Translations under genes and position numbers: made by a program
The notes under the pieces: generated by a model
Seen by the model: only the letters and a program-made list of their open reading frames with translations
Database searches by the model: none
Told to the model about the DNA's origin: nothing
Shown here: positions 9,741 through 19,525 of the stretch, piece after piece
How positions within the stretch are numbered: position 1 is the stretch's first letter
Layout: each line of letters opens with the position of its first letter
NCBI RefSeq assembly: GCF_032842945.2
Contig: NZ_CP146606.1
Span: forward strand, 1,554,501 to 1,618,500
From: Roseovarius sp. W115
Lineage (GTDB): Bacteria; Pseudomonadota; Alphaproteobacteria; Rhodobacterales; Rhodobacteraceae
Direction of reading: 5' to 3'
DNA: 64,000 bases

Positions 9741-10966
9741 GACCGGTAATCCGCGTTGATTGAGATGTACCCATGGGTCAGATCGCAGGTCCAGACTGTG
9801 GCAGTTCCCCCGCCTAGACCGAGGTCAACGCGGATCTCAATCTTATCGTTTTTCATGTGTGTGGCGCCGTCTTCTTCGCGATATGTGTCACTAACCCAGC
9901 CTTTTTCGGCCACAAGCGTTTCGCCAAACCAGATCGACAGGAGGTCTCGGTCTGCTGGTGCGCCAGATTTGCCGATGGCCATGACCACCCTACCCCAGTT
10001 TGGGTCTTCGCCTGCGATGGCTGTTTTCACTAAGGGTGAATTGGCAATCGCCATCGCATGCGTCTTGGCATCAGTATCGCTGGACGCTCCTGTCACGGAT
10101 ACCTCAACAAATTTCGTTGCACCTTCACCGTCTCGCACAACTTGATGTGCAAGATCGAGCATGACAGATCGCAACGCTTCCATGAAACCAACGCTCTTGT
10201 CTGTGACGCGCACGCCAGAGGCACCGGTTGCGGCGACCAGCAGCGTATCGGATGTCGAGGTGTCGCTATCGACGGTAATGCAGTTGAAGGTCTTTTTGTT
10301 GAGCGCAGTCACCATTTGCTGCAGGACTTCGCGCTCCATCAGGGCATCCGTGAAGATATAGACAAGCATCGTGGCCATGTCCGGTGCAATCATCCCGGAC
10401 CCTTTGGCGATGCCTGCGATATGAACCTCTTGACCATCTACAGAGACAGTCGCGCCTGCGCCCTTTGGGAAAGTATCCGTTGTCATGATCGCTTGCGCGG
10501 CATCGGGAAGGCTTGTTTCGGAAAGCGCCTCTGCCGCTTCATCGATTTTGGCACAAATACGATCATGCGGCAGACTCTCTCCGATGACGCCTGTGGAGGA
10601 TGAAAAAACCCGTTCTGAGGGTAGGTTCAATTTAGCTGCTACTGCGCTGGCAATCGTGTTCACTGACTCCTTGCCCTTCTTGCCGGTGAAGGCGTTGGCG
10701 TTGCCGGAATTCACGATAATCGCCGCACCTGCGTCGCTATGCGTGCCGATCTTTTCCTGGCAATCCAGCACGGCCGCCGAGCGCGTGGCAGATCTGGTAA
10801 AGACGCCTGCAATGGAGGTGCCAGGATCAAGCGATATGAGCGTTACATCCTTGCGTCCTTCGTAGCGGACACCCGCTTCAACGGCTGCGAACCGTGCTCC
10901 TTTGATTGTCGGAAGATCGGGAAAGATGTCAGGTGCCAAGGGAGAGACGGCGGGTGTCTTACCCAT
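9737..10966 (-). CDS. argJ: bifunctional glutamate N-acetyltransferase / N-acetylglutamate synthase ArgJ
   Basis: 409 residues. The autocleavage site is MATML, with Thr199 as the nucleophile that becomes the N-terminus of the beta chain. Other ArgJ motifs present are IIVNSGNANAFTG and SKSVGFM-type segments; the C-terminus THGYISINADYRS is typical. ArgJ transfers the acetyl group from N-acetylornithine to glutamate in the cyclic arginine pathway. It starts two bases after the parvulin gene ends and overlaps mutT by four bases. Confidence 0.96.
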   Translation of the reverse strand: MGKTPAVSPLAPDIFPDLPTIKGARFAAVEAGVRYEGRKDVTLISLDPGTSIAGVFTRSATRSAAVLDCQEKIGTHSDAGAAIIVNSGNANAFTGKKGKESVNTIASAVAAKLNLPSERVFSSSTGVIGESLPHDRICAKIDEAAEALSETSLPDAAQAIMTTDTFPKGAGATVSVDGQEVHIAGIAKGSGMIAPDMATMLVYIFTDALMEREVLQQMVTALNKKTFNCITVDSDTSTSDTLLVAATGASGVRVTDKSVGFMEALRSVMLDLAHQVVRDGEGATKFVEVSVTGASSDTDAKTHAMAIANSPLVKTAIAGEDPNWGRVVMAIGKSGAPADRDLLSIWFGETLVAEKGWVSDTYREEDGATHMKNDKIEIRVDLGLGGGTATVWTCDLTHGYISINADYRS

Positions 10967-10968
10967 AT

Positions 10969-11823
10969 TTATTGCTCCAAGAGGTCGAAATTCAGAATGA
11001 CGTCTGGATTGATCCCATCGGTGTCGGCACGTGTTATGTCGGCTTTTTCACGTAGGTTAGCGACGAAAGCTTCTACAGACGACTGGCGCGCTTCTTCAAC
11101 AAGTTGGGCTTTAACAGTGTCGAATTCTGGGCGTGCGCGATCACGGGTCTCAGCCAAAAGGATGACATGCCAACCAAAGGTGGTTTGAACCGGTGGGGAT
11201 ACCTGACCCTGTTCCAATTCGACAACCGCATTGAAAAACGGCTCGACCATGTCGCCTGCTCCAAACCATCCCAAATCTCCCCCAGACGGCCCTGACGGTC
11301 CTGTGGACTTTTCACGGGCAAGGGTAGCAAAGTCTGCGCCACCCTCTAACTCGGCGACGAGCGCTGTGGCCTCATCTTCAGTTTCGACAAGGATATGCGA
11401 TGCGCGATATTCTGTTTCTTGAAGGTCTGTAGGGTATTTTTCGTCGTAAAGCGTGCGCAGGCTGTCCTCGGAGGGTTCTTCTGACACGATGCCTTGAAGA
11501 ACTTCGCCGGCCATGATGGAACGGGTTTCGTTTTCAATTGTGATGCGGCTTTTGAACGACGCCTGATTTTCAATGGATTGCATCATAAGTGTGTGTTGGA
11601 TGAGTTGATCCATAATGCCCTGAAACAAGAGTGCGGATGGAAATTGATCATATTGCTGAGGCAGTTCAGATCTCAGAGCGATCACATGCGCCAGTGTGAT
11701 CTCTGTGCCGTTAACCGTTGCAAGCACCTGATTTGGGTCGACGTCGTCCTGCGCAAAAACCGTTGTTGAAATGGCGCCGAGCACGCAAGAAGCTGCCACG
11801 AAAGTCTTGAATGATTGCAACAT
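10969..11823 (-). CDS. parvulin-type peptidyl-prolyl cis-trans isomerase, exported
   Basis: 284 residues from the ATG at 11823, which is preceded by AGGAAA. A signal peptide is plain (hydrophobic core in [17 protein letters not shown], then QDD). A SurA-like N-terminal helical part follows, then one parvulin domain at about residues 125-225 ([38 protein letters not shown]). These proteins help fold outer-membrane proteins in the periplasm. The gene is divergent from secA and runs into argJ two bases later, an order I recognise from roseobacters. Confidence 0.92.
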   Translation of the reverse strand: MLQSFKTFVAASCVLGAISTTVFAQDDVDPNQVLATVNGTEITLAHVIALRSELPQQYDQFPSALLFQGIMDQLIQHTLMMQSIENQASFKSRITIENETRSIMAGEVLQGIVSEEPSEDSLRTLYDEKYPTDLQETEYRASHILVETEDEATALVAELEGGADFATLAREKSTGPSGPSGGDLGWFGAGDMVEPFFNAVVELEQGQVSPPVQTTFGWHVILLAETRDRARPEFDTVKAQLVEEARQSSVEAFVANLREKADITRADTDGINPDVILNFDLLEQ

Positions 11824-11869
11824 AAGATTTCCTTTGTTCGTTCGTGCAGAGGCATCATGCCTTGTGACG

Positions 11870-11898
11870 TTGACACTGTATCGGCAGGCCCTTACATC
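11870..11898 (+). promoter_or_regulatory. candidate sigma-70 promoter for secA
   Basis: A perfect -35 TTGACA at 11870-11875 is followed after 17 bases by TACATC at 11893-11898, a weak match to the -10 box. It lies in the 183-bp divergent region between the parvulin gene and secA and would give a leader of about 100 bases. The -35 match and the spacing support it; the poor -10 keeps confidence low. Confidence 0.35.
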
Positions 11899-12006
11899 GC
11901 CTTGATACAAAGGCTAATTGCCCATTGCGTCCGTTCTAGGGTTGCAGGGCGGTCGGGGCAAGCGATTGCCCATCAAAAACACGCGAAAGATCTGAACGGA
12001 TTTAAG

Positions 12007-14708
12007 ATGCTGGGTATTGGAACGGTTGCTAAAAAGATTTTCGGAACGCCGAATGATCGCAAAATTAAGGCAACTCGGCCTTTGGTGGAGAAAATCAACG
12101 CTTTGGAGCCAGAATTCGAGGCATTGAGTGATCAGGGCTTGATTGATAAATCCCAGGAGTTCAAACAGCGCATTTCATCTGGTGAGAGCCTTGATGATCT
12201 GTTGCCCGAAGCCTTTGCCAATTGTCGCGAAGCCGCGCGACGTGCACTCGGTTTGCGAGCTTTTGACGTACAGTTGATGGGTGGCATTTTCCTGCATCAG
12301 GGAAACATCTCAGAGATGAAGACGGGTGAGGGTAAAACACTTGTTGCGACCTTCCCCGCTTATCTGAATGCGTTGACCGGCGGCAACGTTCATATTGTTA
12401 CCGTCAACGACTACCTGGCGAAACGCGACGCGGAATGGATGGGCAAGGTTTACTCTGCGCTGGGCATGACAACCGGCGTGGTTTATCCACAACAACCCGA
12501 GCCGGAAAAGAAAGAAGCGTATTCGGCAGACGTGACCTATGCCACGAACAACGAACTTGGTTTTGACTACTTGCGCGACAACATGAAATCGTCGCTGGAG
12601 GAAATGAACCAACGCGGGCACTTTTTTGCGATTGTGGATGAGGTTGACTCAATCCTGATCGATGAGGCGCGGACGCCGTTGATCATTTCCGGCCCGGCAC
12701 AGGATCGCAGTGAGTTATACGTGACCATCGACAAGCTCATCCCGCTTTTGGACGAAGAGCACTACACGATTGATGAAAAAACGAAGAATGTGACCTTCAC
12801 CGATGAAGGCAACGAATATCTTGAGAGTATTCTGCACGAAAATGGCGTTCTTGAGCAGGAACAGTCTCTGTATGATCCTGAAAGCACGACTATCGTGCAT
12901 CATGTGAACCAGGGTCTTCGGGCGCATAAAATGTTTCTGAAAGACCGGGATTACATCGTGCGCGATGGCAATGTTGTTTTGATTGATGAGTTTACTGGGC
13001 GCATGATGGCCGGCCGTCGTCTGTCCGAAGGTTTGCATCAGGCGATTGAAGCCAAAGAGGGCTGCGATATTCAGCCTGAAAACGTCACTTTGGCCCAAGT
13101 TACCTTCCAAAACTATTTTCGACTTTACGACAAGCTTGCGGGAATGACTGGAACGGCGGCAACCGAGGCCGAAGAATTTGGTCAGATCTACGGTTTGGGC
13201 GTTGTTGAGGTGCCGACAAACCAACCGATTGAGCGCAAGGACGAAGATGACGCGGTCTATCGCACAGAACGCGAGAAGTTCGATGCGATTATCGGCGCAA
13301 TCCAAAAGGCGCATGAAAAAGGGCAACCCATTCTTGTGGGCACGACGTCGATTGAAAAATCTGAAACGCTAAGCGCGCTTTTGACGAAAGCGAGCGTGAC
13401 ACACAACGTTCTGAATGCGCGGCAGCATGAACAGGAGGCGCAGATCATCGCCGAAGCAGGCAAGCTTGGAGCGGTGACTATTGCGACCAACATGGCCGGG
13501 CGCGGTACGGATATTAAGCTTGGCGGCAATGTCGAGTTGAAGATCCTTGAGGCCATCGCAGCAGATCCGGAAGCCGATCCAGAGGCGCTGCGCCAAAAGA
13601 TCGAGGCGGAACATGCGGCCGATGAAAATGCGGTGAAAGAGGCCGGTGGTCTTTATGTTCTGGCCACTGAACGTCACGAAAGCCGTCGGATAGACAATCA
13701 GCTGCGCGGACGGTCGGGACGGCAAGGTGATCCGGGGCGGTCCTCTTTTTTCTAAGCCTCGAAGATGATCTGATGCGGATTTTCGGCTCTGAGCGGCTGG
13801 AAAAAGTGCTTGCGACGCTTGGTATGAAAGAGGGTGAGGCGATTATTCACCCTTGGGTCAACAAGAGCCTTGAGCGGGCGCAAGCCAAGGTCGAAGGCCG
13901 CAACTTTGACATCCGAAAGCAGCTTTTGAAGTTTGATGACGTGATGAACGAGCAGCGGAAGGTGATCTTCAAGCAACGTCTCGACATCATGAAGGCCGAA
14001 GATCTTTCTGAAATCACGACGGATATGCGTGGCGAAGTGATTGATGATCTTATCGACCGCTATATGCCGCCCAAGAGCTATGCTGATCAGTGGGACATGG
14101 AAGGGTTCAAAACCTCCGTTGCTGAGCAACTGACACTGGATTTGCCACTTGTAGAGTGGGGCGATGAAGAGGGCGTTGACGACGACGAGATTGCGGACCG
14201 TATCGAAAAAGCGGCCAGCGACATGATGACGGACAAAGCCGAGAAGTTTGGCCCGGAAAACATGCGCATGATTGAAAAGCAGGTCCTTTTGCAGACGATC
14301 GACACCAAATGGCGTGAGCATCTTTTGACGCTGGAACATTTGCGCAGTGTTGTTGGGTTTCGTGGATATGCGCAGCGCGATCCGCTGAATGAATACAAGA
14401 ACGAGGCATTTCAGCTTTTCGAAAGCATGTTGGATGGGTTGCGGCAGGATGTGACACAAAAGCTGTCGCAGGTGCGCCCGATGACAGAAGAAGAACAGCA
14501 AGCGATGCTTCAGCAGATTGAAGCTCAACGCGCAGCGATGCAGGGTGCCGTGGAGCAGGCTGTTGTGGGCGAAGATGAGCCTGCCGGTGAAGCGCTGGAA
14601 GGCTTTGATGAGAACGATCCAACGACTTGGGGAAATCCAGGTCGTAATGACAAATGCCCGTGCGGATCAGGCAAGAAATTCAAACATTGCCATGGCAGAT
14701 TGGTCTAG
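12007..14708 (+). CDS. secA: preprotein translocase ATPase SecA (frameshifted in this sequence)
   Basis: Restored length is 900 residues, normal for SecA. Seen are Walker A MKTGEGKT (about 104-111), the [15 protein letters not shown] segment, the second nucleotide-binding fold ending [17 protein letters not shown], and the C-terminal zinc motif [14 protein letters not shown] that binds SecB and lipids. The frame stops at TAA 13753-13755, right after a run of six T (13746-13751). One extra T, or a -1 slip on T TTT TTC, gives [15 protein letters not shown], the expected family sequence. The second part is open to 14708. SecA is essential, so a sequence error is more likely than a true null. The start at 12007 gives the usual [13 protein letters not shown]. 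Confidence 0.93.
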
Positions 14709-14811
14709 AGTTTAGCACCGAGCCGCCAAAAGACACCTTTGCACTGCCACAGACCGGCCTTGATTTTTAACTACCACAGTCAGGAATTTCCCTGGCTTGT
14801 GGGAGGCCGTC

Positions 14812-15909
14812 ATGAAATTATCTTTTGGCCCCAAGCGCTTGGCTATGACGAGCGGTGTGCTGATTTGTGCTCTGGGAACAGGGTATGTGATGCAAAACGT
14901 ACTTGTCGGTGGTGAGAACCAAACTCGATCCGGTGTTGCCGTCGCCTCGGTGAGTTCCAACGCGTTTCCTGTAGGGCTTGAGACCAAACGGGACTTTGTT
15001 GAGGCAGCGGAGCATTTCCAAAATGATACGCAGGCAGCTTCAGACACAGATGCCCTCGCTTTCAGCGATAAAGCCGTGGATATTGAAGACGTACAGGTGG
15101 GCGAAGTTATTCTCACATCTGCCTTGCCTGCGGCACCTGTCGCTGCCGCCGATCCCATAGTACTCCCCAGTGAACCGGTGAAGGTTGTTGCATCCAGTGA
15201 AGTGCCAATTTCTGATCTTCCGGTCGAAGAAAAAGCGCCTGCGTTTACGTGCGAAATCGAGTTAACAGCAGCGCCGGGTGATGCGGCGATGGCAGTGCTG
15301 GCGCTTGAGGCGAGCTGCATGACGAACGAACGCTTTACGTTGCATCATAGTGGTATGATGATTTCGGGCGTGACCGATGAGAACGGCGAGTGGCGTGCAA
15401 AAGTTCCTGCACTTGCTGAGAATGCGTTGTTCATTGCGGCGTTTGCCAACGGCGAAGGTGCCGTTGCGAACGTGCAGATTTCTGATTTGAGCGCCTATGA
15501 ACGGTACGTCGTACAATGGAAGGGCGACACAGATGTCCAAATGCATGCTTTTGAGAACGGTGCGTCTTACGAGGACGCAGGCCATGTTTGGCGTGAATCA
15601 AGCAAAGATACGTCGTTGAAACAAACAGGTTTCCTTACGCGACTTGTCGAGGATGGCCTGGTAGAAAGCCTGAATGCGGAAATTTATACGTTTCCCTCCA
15701 AAGGCGAGAGCGACACTGAGATCAACATTGAGATTGAAGTTGGTGGCTCAACCTGCGGTCAGGACTTGGAAGCTCAGGCGTTCATCATGTCTGGTGCTGG
15801 AAGTCTTGAGGCGCGTGACCTAATGATCGCTATGCCGGACTGTGGTGCCGTTGGTGACTTTCTTGTGTTGAAAAACCTATACGAAGACCTGACAATCGCA
15901 CGTAATTGA
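14812..15909 (+). CDS. exported or membrane-anchored protein of unknown function
   Basis: 365 residues. The ATG at 14812 follows a strong GGGAGG. An N-terminal hydrophobic stretch (AMTSGVLICALGTGYVM) suggests a signal anchor or signal peptide. Then comes an Ala/Pro/Val/Glu-rich low-complexity linker (about 30-140) and a folded C-terminal half with a few Cys (CEIELTAAPGD, ASCMTNERF, GGSTCGQDLEAQAF) that could form disulfides outside the cytoplasm. I do not recognise the family. It lies between secA and the solute-binding/OmpA fusion and is 22 bases from the latter, so the two may share an envelope role. Confidence 0.75.
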   Translation: MKLSFGPKRLAMTSGVLICALGTGYVMQNVLVGGENQTRSGVAVASVSSNAFPVGLETKRDFVEAAEHFQNDTQAASDTDALAFSDKAVDIEDVQVGEVILTSALPAAPVAAADPIVLPSEPVKVVASSEVPISDLPVEEKAPAFTCEIELTAAPGDAAMAVLALEASCMTNERFTLHHSGMMISGVTDENGEWRAKVPALAENALFIAAFANGEGAVANVQISDLSAYERYVVQWKGDTDVQMHAFENGASYEDAGHVWRESSKDTSLKQTGFLTRLVEDGLVESLNAEIYTFPSKGESDTEINIEIEVGGSTCGQDLEAQAFIMSGAGSLEARDLMIAMPDCGAVGDFLVLKNLYEDLTIARN

Positions 15910-15931
15910 GCGCTGCGAGCAAGAGGTCCAG

Positions 15932-17490
15932 ATGATAAAAGCGCGTGCGGCGGGTTTCGCCGCACTTTTGTTTTGGGTTTGCGGGCTGCCCGCTTTTGCT
16001 CAAGACGTCACTTTGACGTCACGCGACGGTCGGGTTGAGATTTCTGGCAACCTGCTGGGCTTCGACGGCGAGTTTTATCGCGTCGATACCATTTATGGTG
16101 AGTTGACTGTTGATGGCTCGGGCGTCGATTGTGCTGGACCGGGGTGTCCCAACCTTGAAACCTTCATCGCGCAAGCGGTGTTTTCCGGCTCACCGACAAT
16201 TGGGCGCATATTGCTTCCAGCTTTACTCGAGGCATTTGCGATCCGGTCAGATTATGATCTCAGTCTTCAAAATCTTGAAGATGGAACCGTTTTGGCCATC
16301 CTGACCGACCCTGCCGAAGAACGTGTGGTGGGAGAAATATTCTTGCGCCTGAACAACTCGGACATGGGGATTACCGAGTTGATCCAGGGAGATGCCGACA
16401 TTGCCATGTCGATGCGTGAAATTCGAGACGAAGAACTTGGACAGGCACGTGAGGAAGGTTTGGGCGATCTTGAGGCGCGCGGACGAAGCCGGGTTGTGGC
16501 GCTTGATGCATTGGTGCCGATGGTTTCACCTTCCAATCCGGTGCAAGTCATTACATTGCCGGACCTGGCGGGGATTCTGTCTGGGGATATCGTGAATTGG
16601 GCTGATCTTGGGGGGCCTGATGCTCCAATCAGTGTTCATGTGCATGGTCCTAACACAGGGTTAGGGCAGGCTATTGAAGATCTCGTCCTGAAACCGGCGG
16701 TTGAACAACTCGGCCCGAATGCCAAGATTTTTGATGATGGTCGTGCCTTGTCGGAAGCGGTGACGAAGGATCCTTTTGCCCTTGGACTGACAAGTCAGAC
16801 AGAGGTTGGAAACAACTGGGCTTTGGCGCTTGGCGGGGGTGTGGTTTTGCGCTTCAGGCAACGCGTAGGGCGGTCAAGACTGAAGACTATCCGCTGACGG
16901 CTCCGGTTTTTCTCTATGTTCCGGCGCGGAGATTTCCAAAACTTGTACGAGAGTTTCTGGCGTTTCTGCGTGACCCTTCCGCACAGCTTGTCATTCGTCG
17001 TGCAGGTTTTGTGGATCAAGGGCAGGAGGAAATCTCGGTCAATGAGCAAGGGGATCGGTTTGCGAATGCAATCACCCTGGCCGGACCGGAAGTCTCCTTG
17101 AAAGAACTGCAGAGGCTGGTCTCAACACTTACGTCTTTGCGCAGGTTGACGACAAGCTTTCGATTTGAACCTGGCTCAGCACGGCTTGATGCACAGTCTC
17201 GGTCAAACGTCCTTCGGTTGGCCAGAGCGTTGGAGCAAGGGCGGTATGACACGCGACGTTTGCTGTTTGTGGGATTCAGTGATGGTGAAGGGGCGGCGGC
17301 CACGAACAAGCGGATCGCCATGCGTCGCGCCGTGGCCGTCAGAGATGCGGTCTTGGCGGCCGCCGAAACTGCCAACCTGTCTCGTGTGAATGTTGAAGTG
17401 GACGCATTCGGTGAGGCCCTTCCCATGGCTTGTGACGAGACAGCCTGGGGAAGACGCATCAACAGACGTGTCGAAGTTTGGATCCGCTAG
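15932..17490 (+). CDS. periplasmic solute-binding (PstS-like) domain fused to OmpA-like domain (frameshifted)
   Basis: The first part (15932-16897) has a signal peptide (AALLFWVCGLPAFA) and a phosphate-binding-protein-like fold (the segment DIAMSMREIRDEELGQAR, then VPMVSPSNPVQVI and LAGILSGDIVNWADLG). The frame then fails at a run of five G (16835-16839). In the -1 frame the protein continues through VKTEDYPLTAPVFLYVPAR and a C-terminal OmpA/MotB peptidoglycan-binding domain (FRFEPGSARLD, NKRIAMRRAVAVRDAV, GRRINRRVEVWIR) to 17490. Restoring one G gives one protein of about 519 residues. It would bind a solute and peptidoglycan in the periplasm; its ligand is unknown. The stop overlaps that of radC. 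Confidence 0.82.
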
Positions 17491-18250
17491 ATCAAACCTT
17501 CTGCCCGAAAGCTGATTTCACAAGATTTGCCGATGATCACGTGGTCATGCAGTGTTAGCCCCAAAACCTCGCATGCATTCTGAATTTGCCGCGTGACGGA
17601 GATGTCCGTTGATGATGGCGTCGGATCACCAGAAGGGTGGTTATGGACAAGAATAAGGGCGCTTGCATTCAATTGCAGGGCGCGCTTGACGACCTCTCTG
17701 GGGTAGACCGGAACGTGATTGACGGTCCCGCGTGCTTGTTCTTCGTCAGCGATCAGGGCGTTTTTGGTGTCTAGAAAAAAGGCGCGGAACTGTTCGATGT
17801 CACGATGCGCCATGGTCGTGTGACAGTAGTCAATGAGTGAGTCCCAAGAAGATACCACCGGCCGATGGATCACCCGAGACCGGGCCAAACGATGTGCGGC
17901 GGCCTCCACGACTTTCAGTTCGCACACCACGGATGGCCCAACACCGCGAACGCGCGACAGTTGATCGTGGGGTGCAGAGATCACAGCATTGAAATTGCCA
18001 AACTCCGCCAGAAGATCATGCGCAATTGGTTTCACGTCTTGGCGTGGTATGGCGCGGAACAGAACCAATTCCAGCACTTCGTAGTCAGGAAGTGCTTCTG
18101 GACCTCCTGCCAGAAATCTGTCGCGCAGACGACGGCGATGATCCTGAATATAGGGGGGATGTTTTTGAGAGGCTCTGGGAGAGGAAAAACCAGTTCATCC
18201 GCCGCAAAGAGCGGCATCGGGGCTTCGGATTTTTGAGAGTTGGGCTGCAT
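17487..18250 (-). CDS. radC: RadC family JAB/MPN-domain protein (frameshifted)
   Basis: The C-terminal part is unmistakable: the JAMM metal motif appears as LVHNHPSGDPTPSSTD, with VYPREVVKRALQLNASA before it and LTLHDHVIIGKSCEISFRAEGLI at the end. The N-terminal helix-hairpin-helix region is split: after IPP the frame is lost at a run of six C in the sense strand (G6 at 18153-18158 on the plus strand). Adding one C restores YIQDHRRRLRDRFLAGG and joins the parts into about 254 residues. The molecular role of RadC is not settled. A closer start at 18217 is possible. It lies downstream of dnaJ on the same strand. Confidence 0.88.
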
Positions 18251-18271
18251 GGCTTTACCATGCTCATACGT

Positions 18272-18292
18272 AGCTTAACAGGTGGTTAAGCT
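18272..18292 (-). repeat. perfect hairpin between dnaJ and radC
   Basis: AGCTTAAC (18272-18279) and GTTAAGCT (18285-18292) form an 8-bp perfect inverted repeat with a five-base loop. No T run follows on either strand, so it is not a standard terminator. It may stabilise the dnaJ transcript end or act as a weak terminator. Confidence 0.55.
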
Positions 18293-18312
18293 GTGTGTCG
18301 GGGATGAAACGA

Positions 18313-19461
18313 TTAGCTCTTCATTCCATCCCAGAAGCTTTTCACTGATCTAAAGAAGCTACTGCTCTCGGGATTGTTTTCCTCTGACAACTCCTCGAAC
18401 TCGCGCAGGATTTCTTTTTGGCGCGATGTCAAATTCACAGGTGTTTCCACCGCCAATTCAATGAACATGTCACCCGTAGACCCACCACGAAGTGCCGGCA
18501 TGCCTTTACCTCTCAGGCGCATTTGCCGACCCGATTGCGACCCTTCTGGAATTTTCACGCGACTGCGCCCGCCATCTATTGTCGGAACTTCGATGTCCCC
18601 GCCCAATGCAGCCTTGGCCAGAGACACTGGTACGCGACAAAAGAGGTTCGTTTCCTCACGCTCGAAGATTTCGTGTCGATCAACCTCGATGAAGATGTAC
18701 AAATCCCCAGGGGGACCGCCGCGCATTCCGGCTTCACCTTCGCTTGCGAGGCGAATGCGGGTGCCTGTTTCCACACCGGCTGGTATGTTCACACTCAGGG
18801 ATCGGTCTTTTTGAACGCGGCCTTGTCCACTGCACGTGGTGCAAGGATTTTTGATAATCTGACCCATGCCTGTGCAGGTCGGGCAAGTGCGTTCAACAGT
18901 AAAGAAACCTTGTTGTGCGCGAACCTTGCCCATGCCGGAACAAGTGGGGCAGGTCGATGGCTCGACACCGCCTTCGGCACCTGAACCGTTGCACACATCA
19001 CAGGCTACTGACGTGGGAACATTGATCGTCTTCTGCAGTCCTCGGTAAGCATCATCAAGTGAGATGCGTAGATTGTAGCGTAGGTCCGCACCGCGTGCTG
19101 CGCGTTGACCGTTGCCCCCGCGACCGCCCCCCATAAAGTCACCGAAGAGGTCATCGAATACATCTGAGAATGCGCTGGCGAAATCACCTTGCCCGCCGAA
19201 TCCGCCACCCGGGCGTGCTCCGGCTCCTGTGCCGCCTTCGAAAGCAGCATGACCAAACCGGTCATAAGCCGCTTTCTTTTCCGCATCTTTAAGGATGTCA
19301 TACGCTTCTCCAGCCTCCTTAAAGGCGGATTCGGCGTTCGGGTTGTCCTTGTTGCGGTCCGGGTGAAGCTCTTTGGCTTTTCCGCGGTAGGCTTTTTTGA
19401 TCTCTTCGGCTGAGGCTCCCTTTGAAACCCCAAGCACATCATAGTAGTCGCGCTTTGCCAT
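18313..19461 (-). CDS. dnaJ: molecular chaperone DnaJ (Hsp40)
   Basis: 382 residues. The J domain occupies residues 1-70 with HPD at 33-35. A Gly/Phe-rich linker follows ([17 protein letters not shown]). The four CxxCxGxG zinc repeats are [24 protein letters not shown] and CTTCSGQG at about 150-220. The C-terminal substrate-binding domains complete a type I DnaJ. It stimulates DnaK ATPase and delivers clients. It lies 64 bp downstream of dnaK on the same strand with a hairpin in the gap. Confidence 0.97.
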   Translation of the reverse strand: MAKRDYYDVLGVSKGASAEEIKKAYRGKAKELHPDRNKDNPNAESAFKEAGEAYDILKDAEKKAAYDRFGHAAFEGGTGAGARPGGGFGGQGDFASAFSDVFDDLFGDFMGGGRGGNGQRAARGADLRYNLRISLDDAYRGLQKTINVPTSVACDVCNGSGAEGGVEPSTCPTCSGMGKVRAQQGFFTVERTCPTCTGMGQIIKNPCTTCSGQGRVQKDRSLSVNIPAGVETGTRIRLASEGEAGMRGGPPGDLYIFIEVDRHEIFEREETNLFCRVPVSLAKAALGGDIEVPTIDGGRSRVKIPEGSQSGRQMRLRGKGMPALRGGSTGDMFIELAVETPVNLTSRQKEILREFEELSEENNPESSSFFRSVKSFWDGMKS

Positions 19462-19484
19462 CGGAAATCTCCTTTAATCGGAGA

Positions 19485-19509
19485 GCAGAGGCCGACAACC
19501 GGCCTCTGC
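19485..19509 (-). promoter_or_regulatory. 10-bp perfect stem-loop between dnaK and dnaJ
   Basis: GCAGAGGCCG (19485-19494) and CGGCCTCTGC (19500-19509) with a five-base loop form a perfect stem. In the dnaK to dnaJ direction it is followed by TCTCC, not a T run. A partial terminator or mRNA-stabilising hairpin that lowers dnaJ relative to dnaK output is a plausible reading; the hairpin itself is seen directly. Confidence 0.65.
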
Positions 19510-19525
19510 CTGTCCGTTAGACGCG

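Noticed and set aside
13741..13775. Programmed -1 frameshifting as the explanation for secA
   Set aside because: The slippery sequence is perfect, but four other genes in the window show the same one-base loss at homopolymers, so sequence error is the simpler reading. Kept as an open question under findings.
13752..14528. 258-codon open frame opposite the second part of secA
   Set aside because: Shadow of the conserved SecA C-terminal half; the biased composition is typical of such frames.
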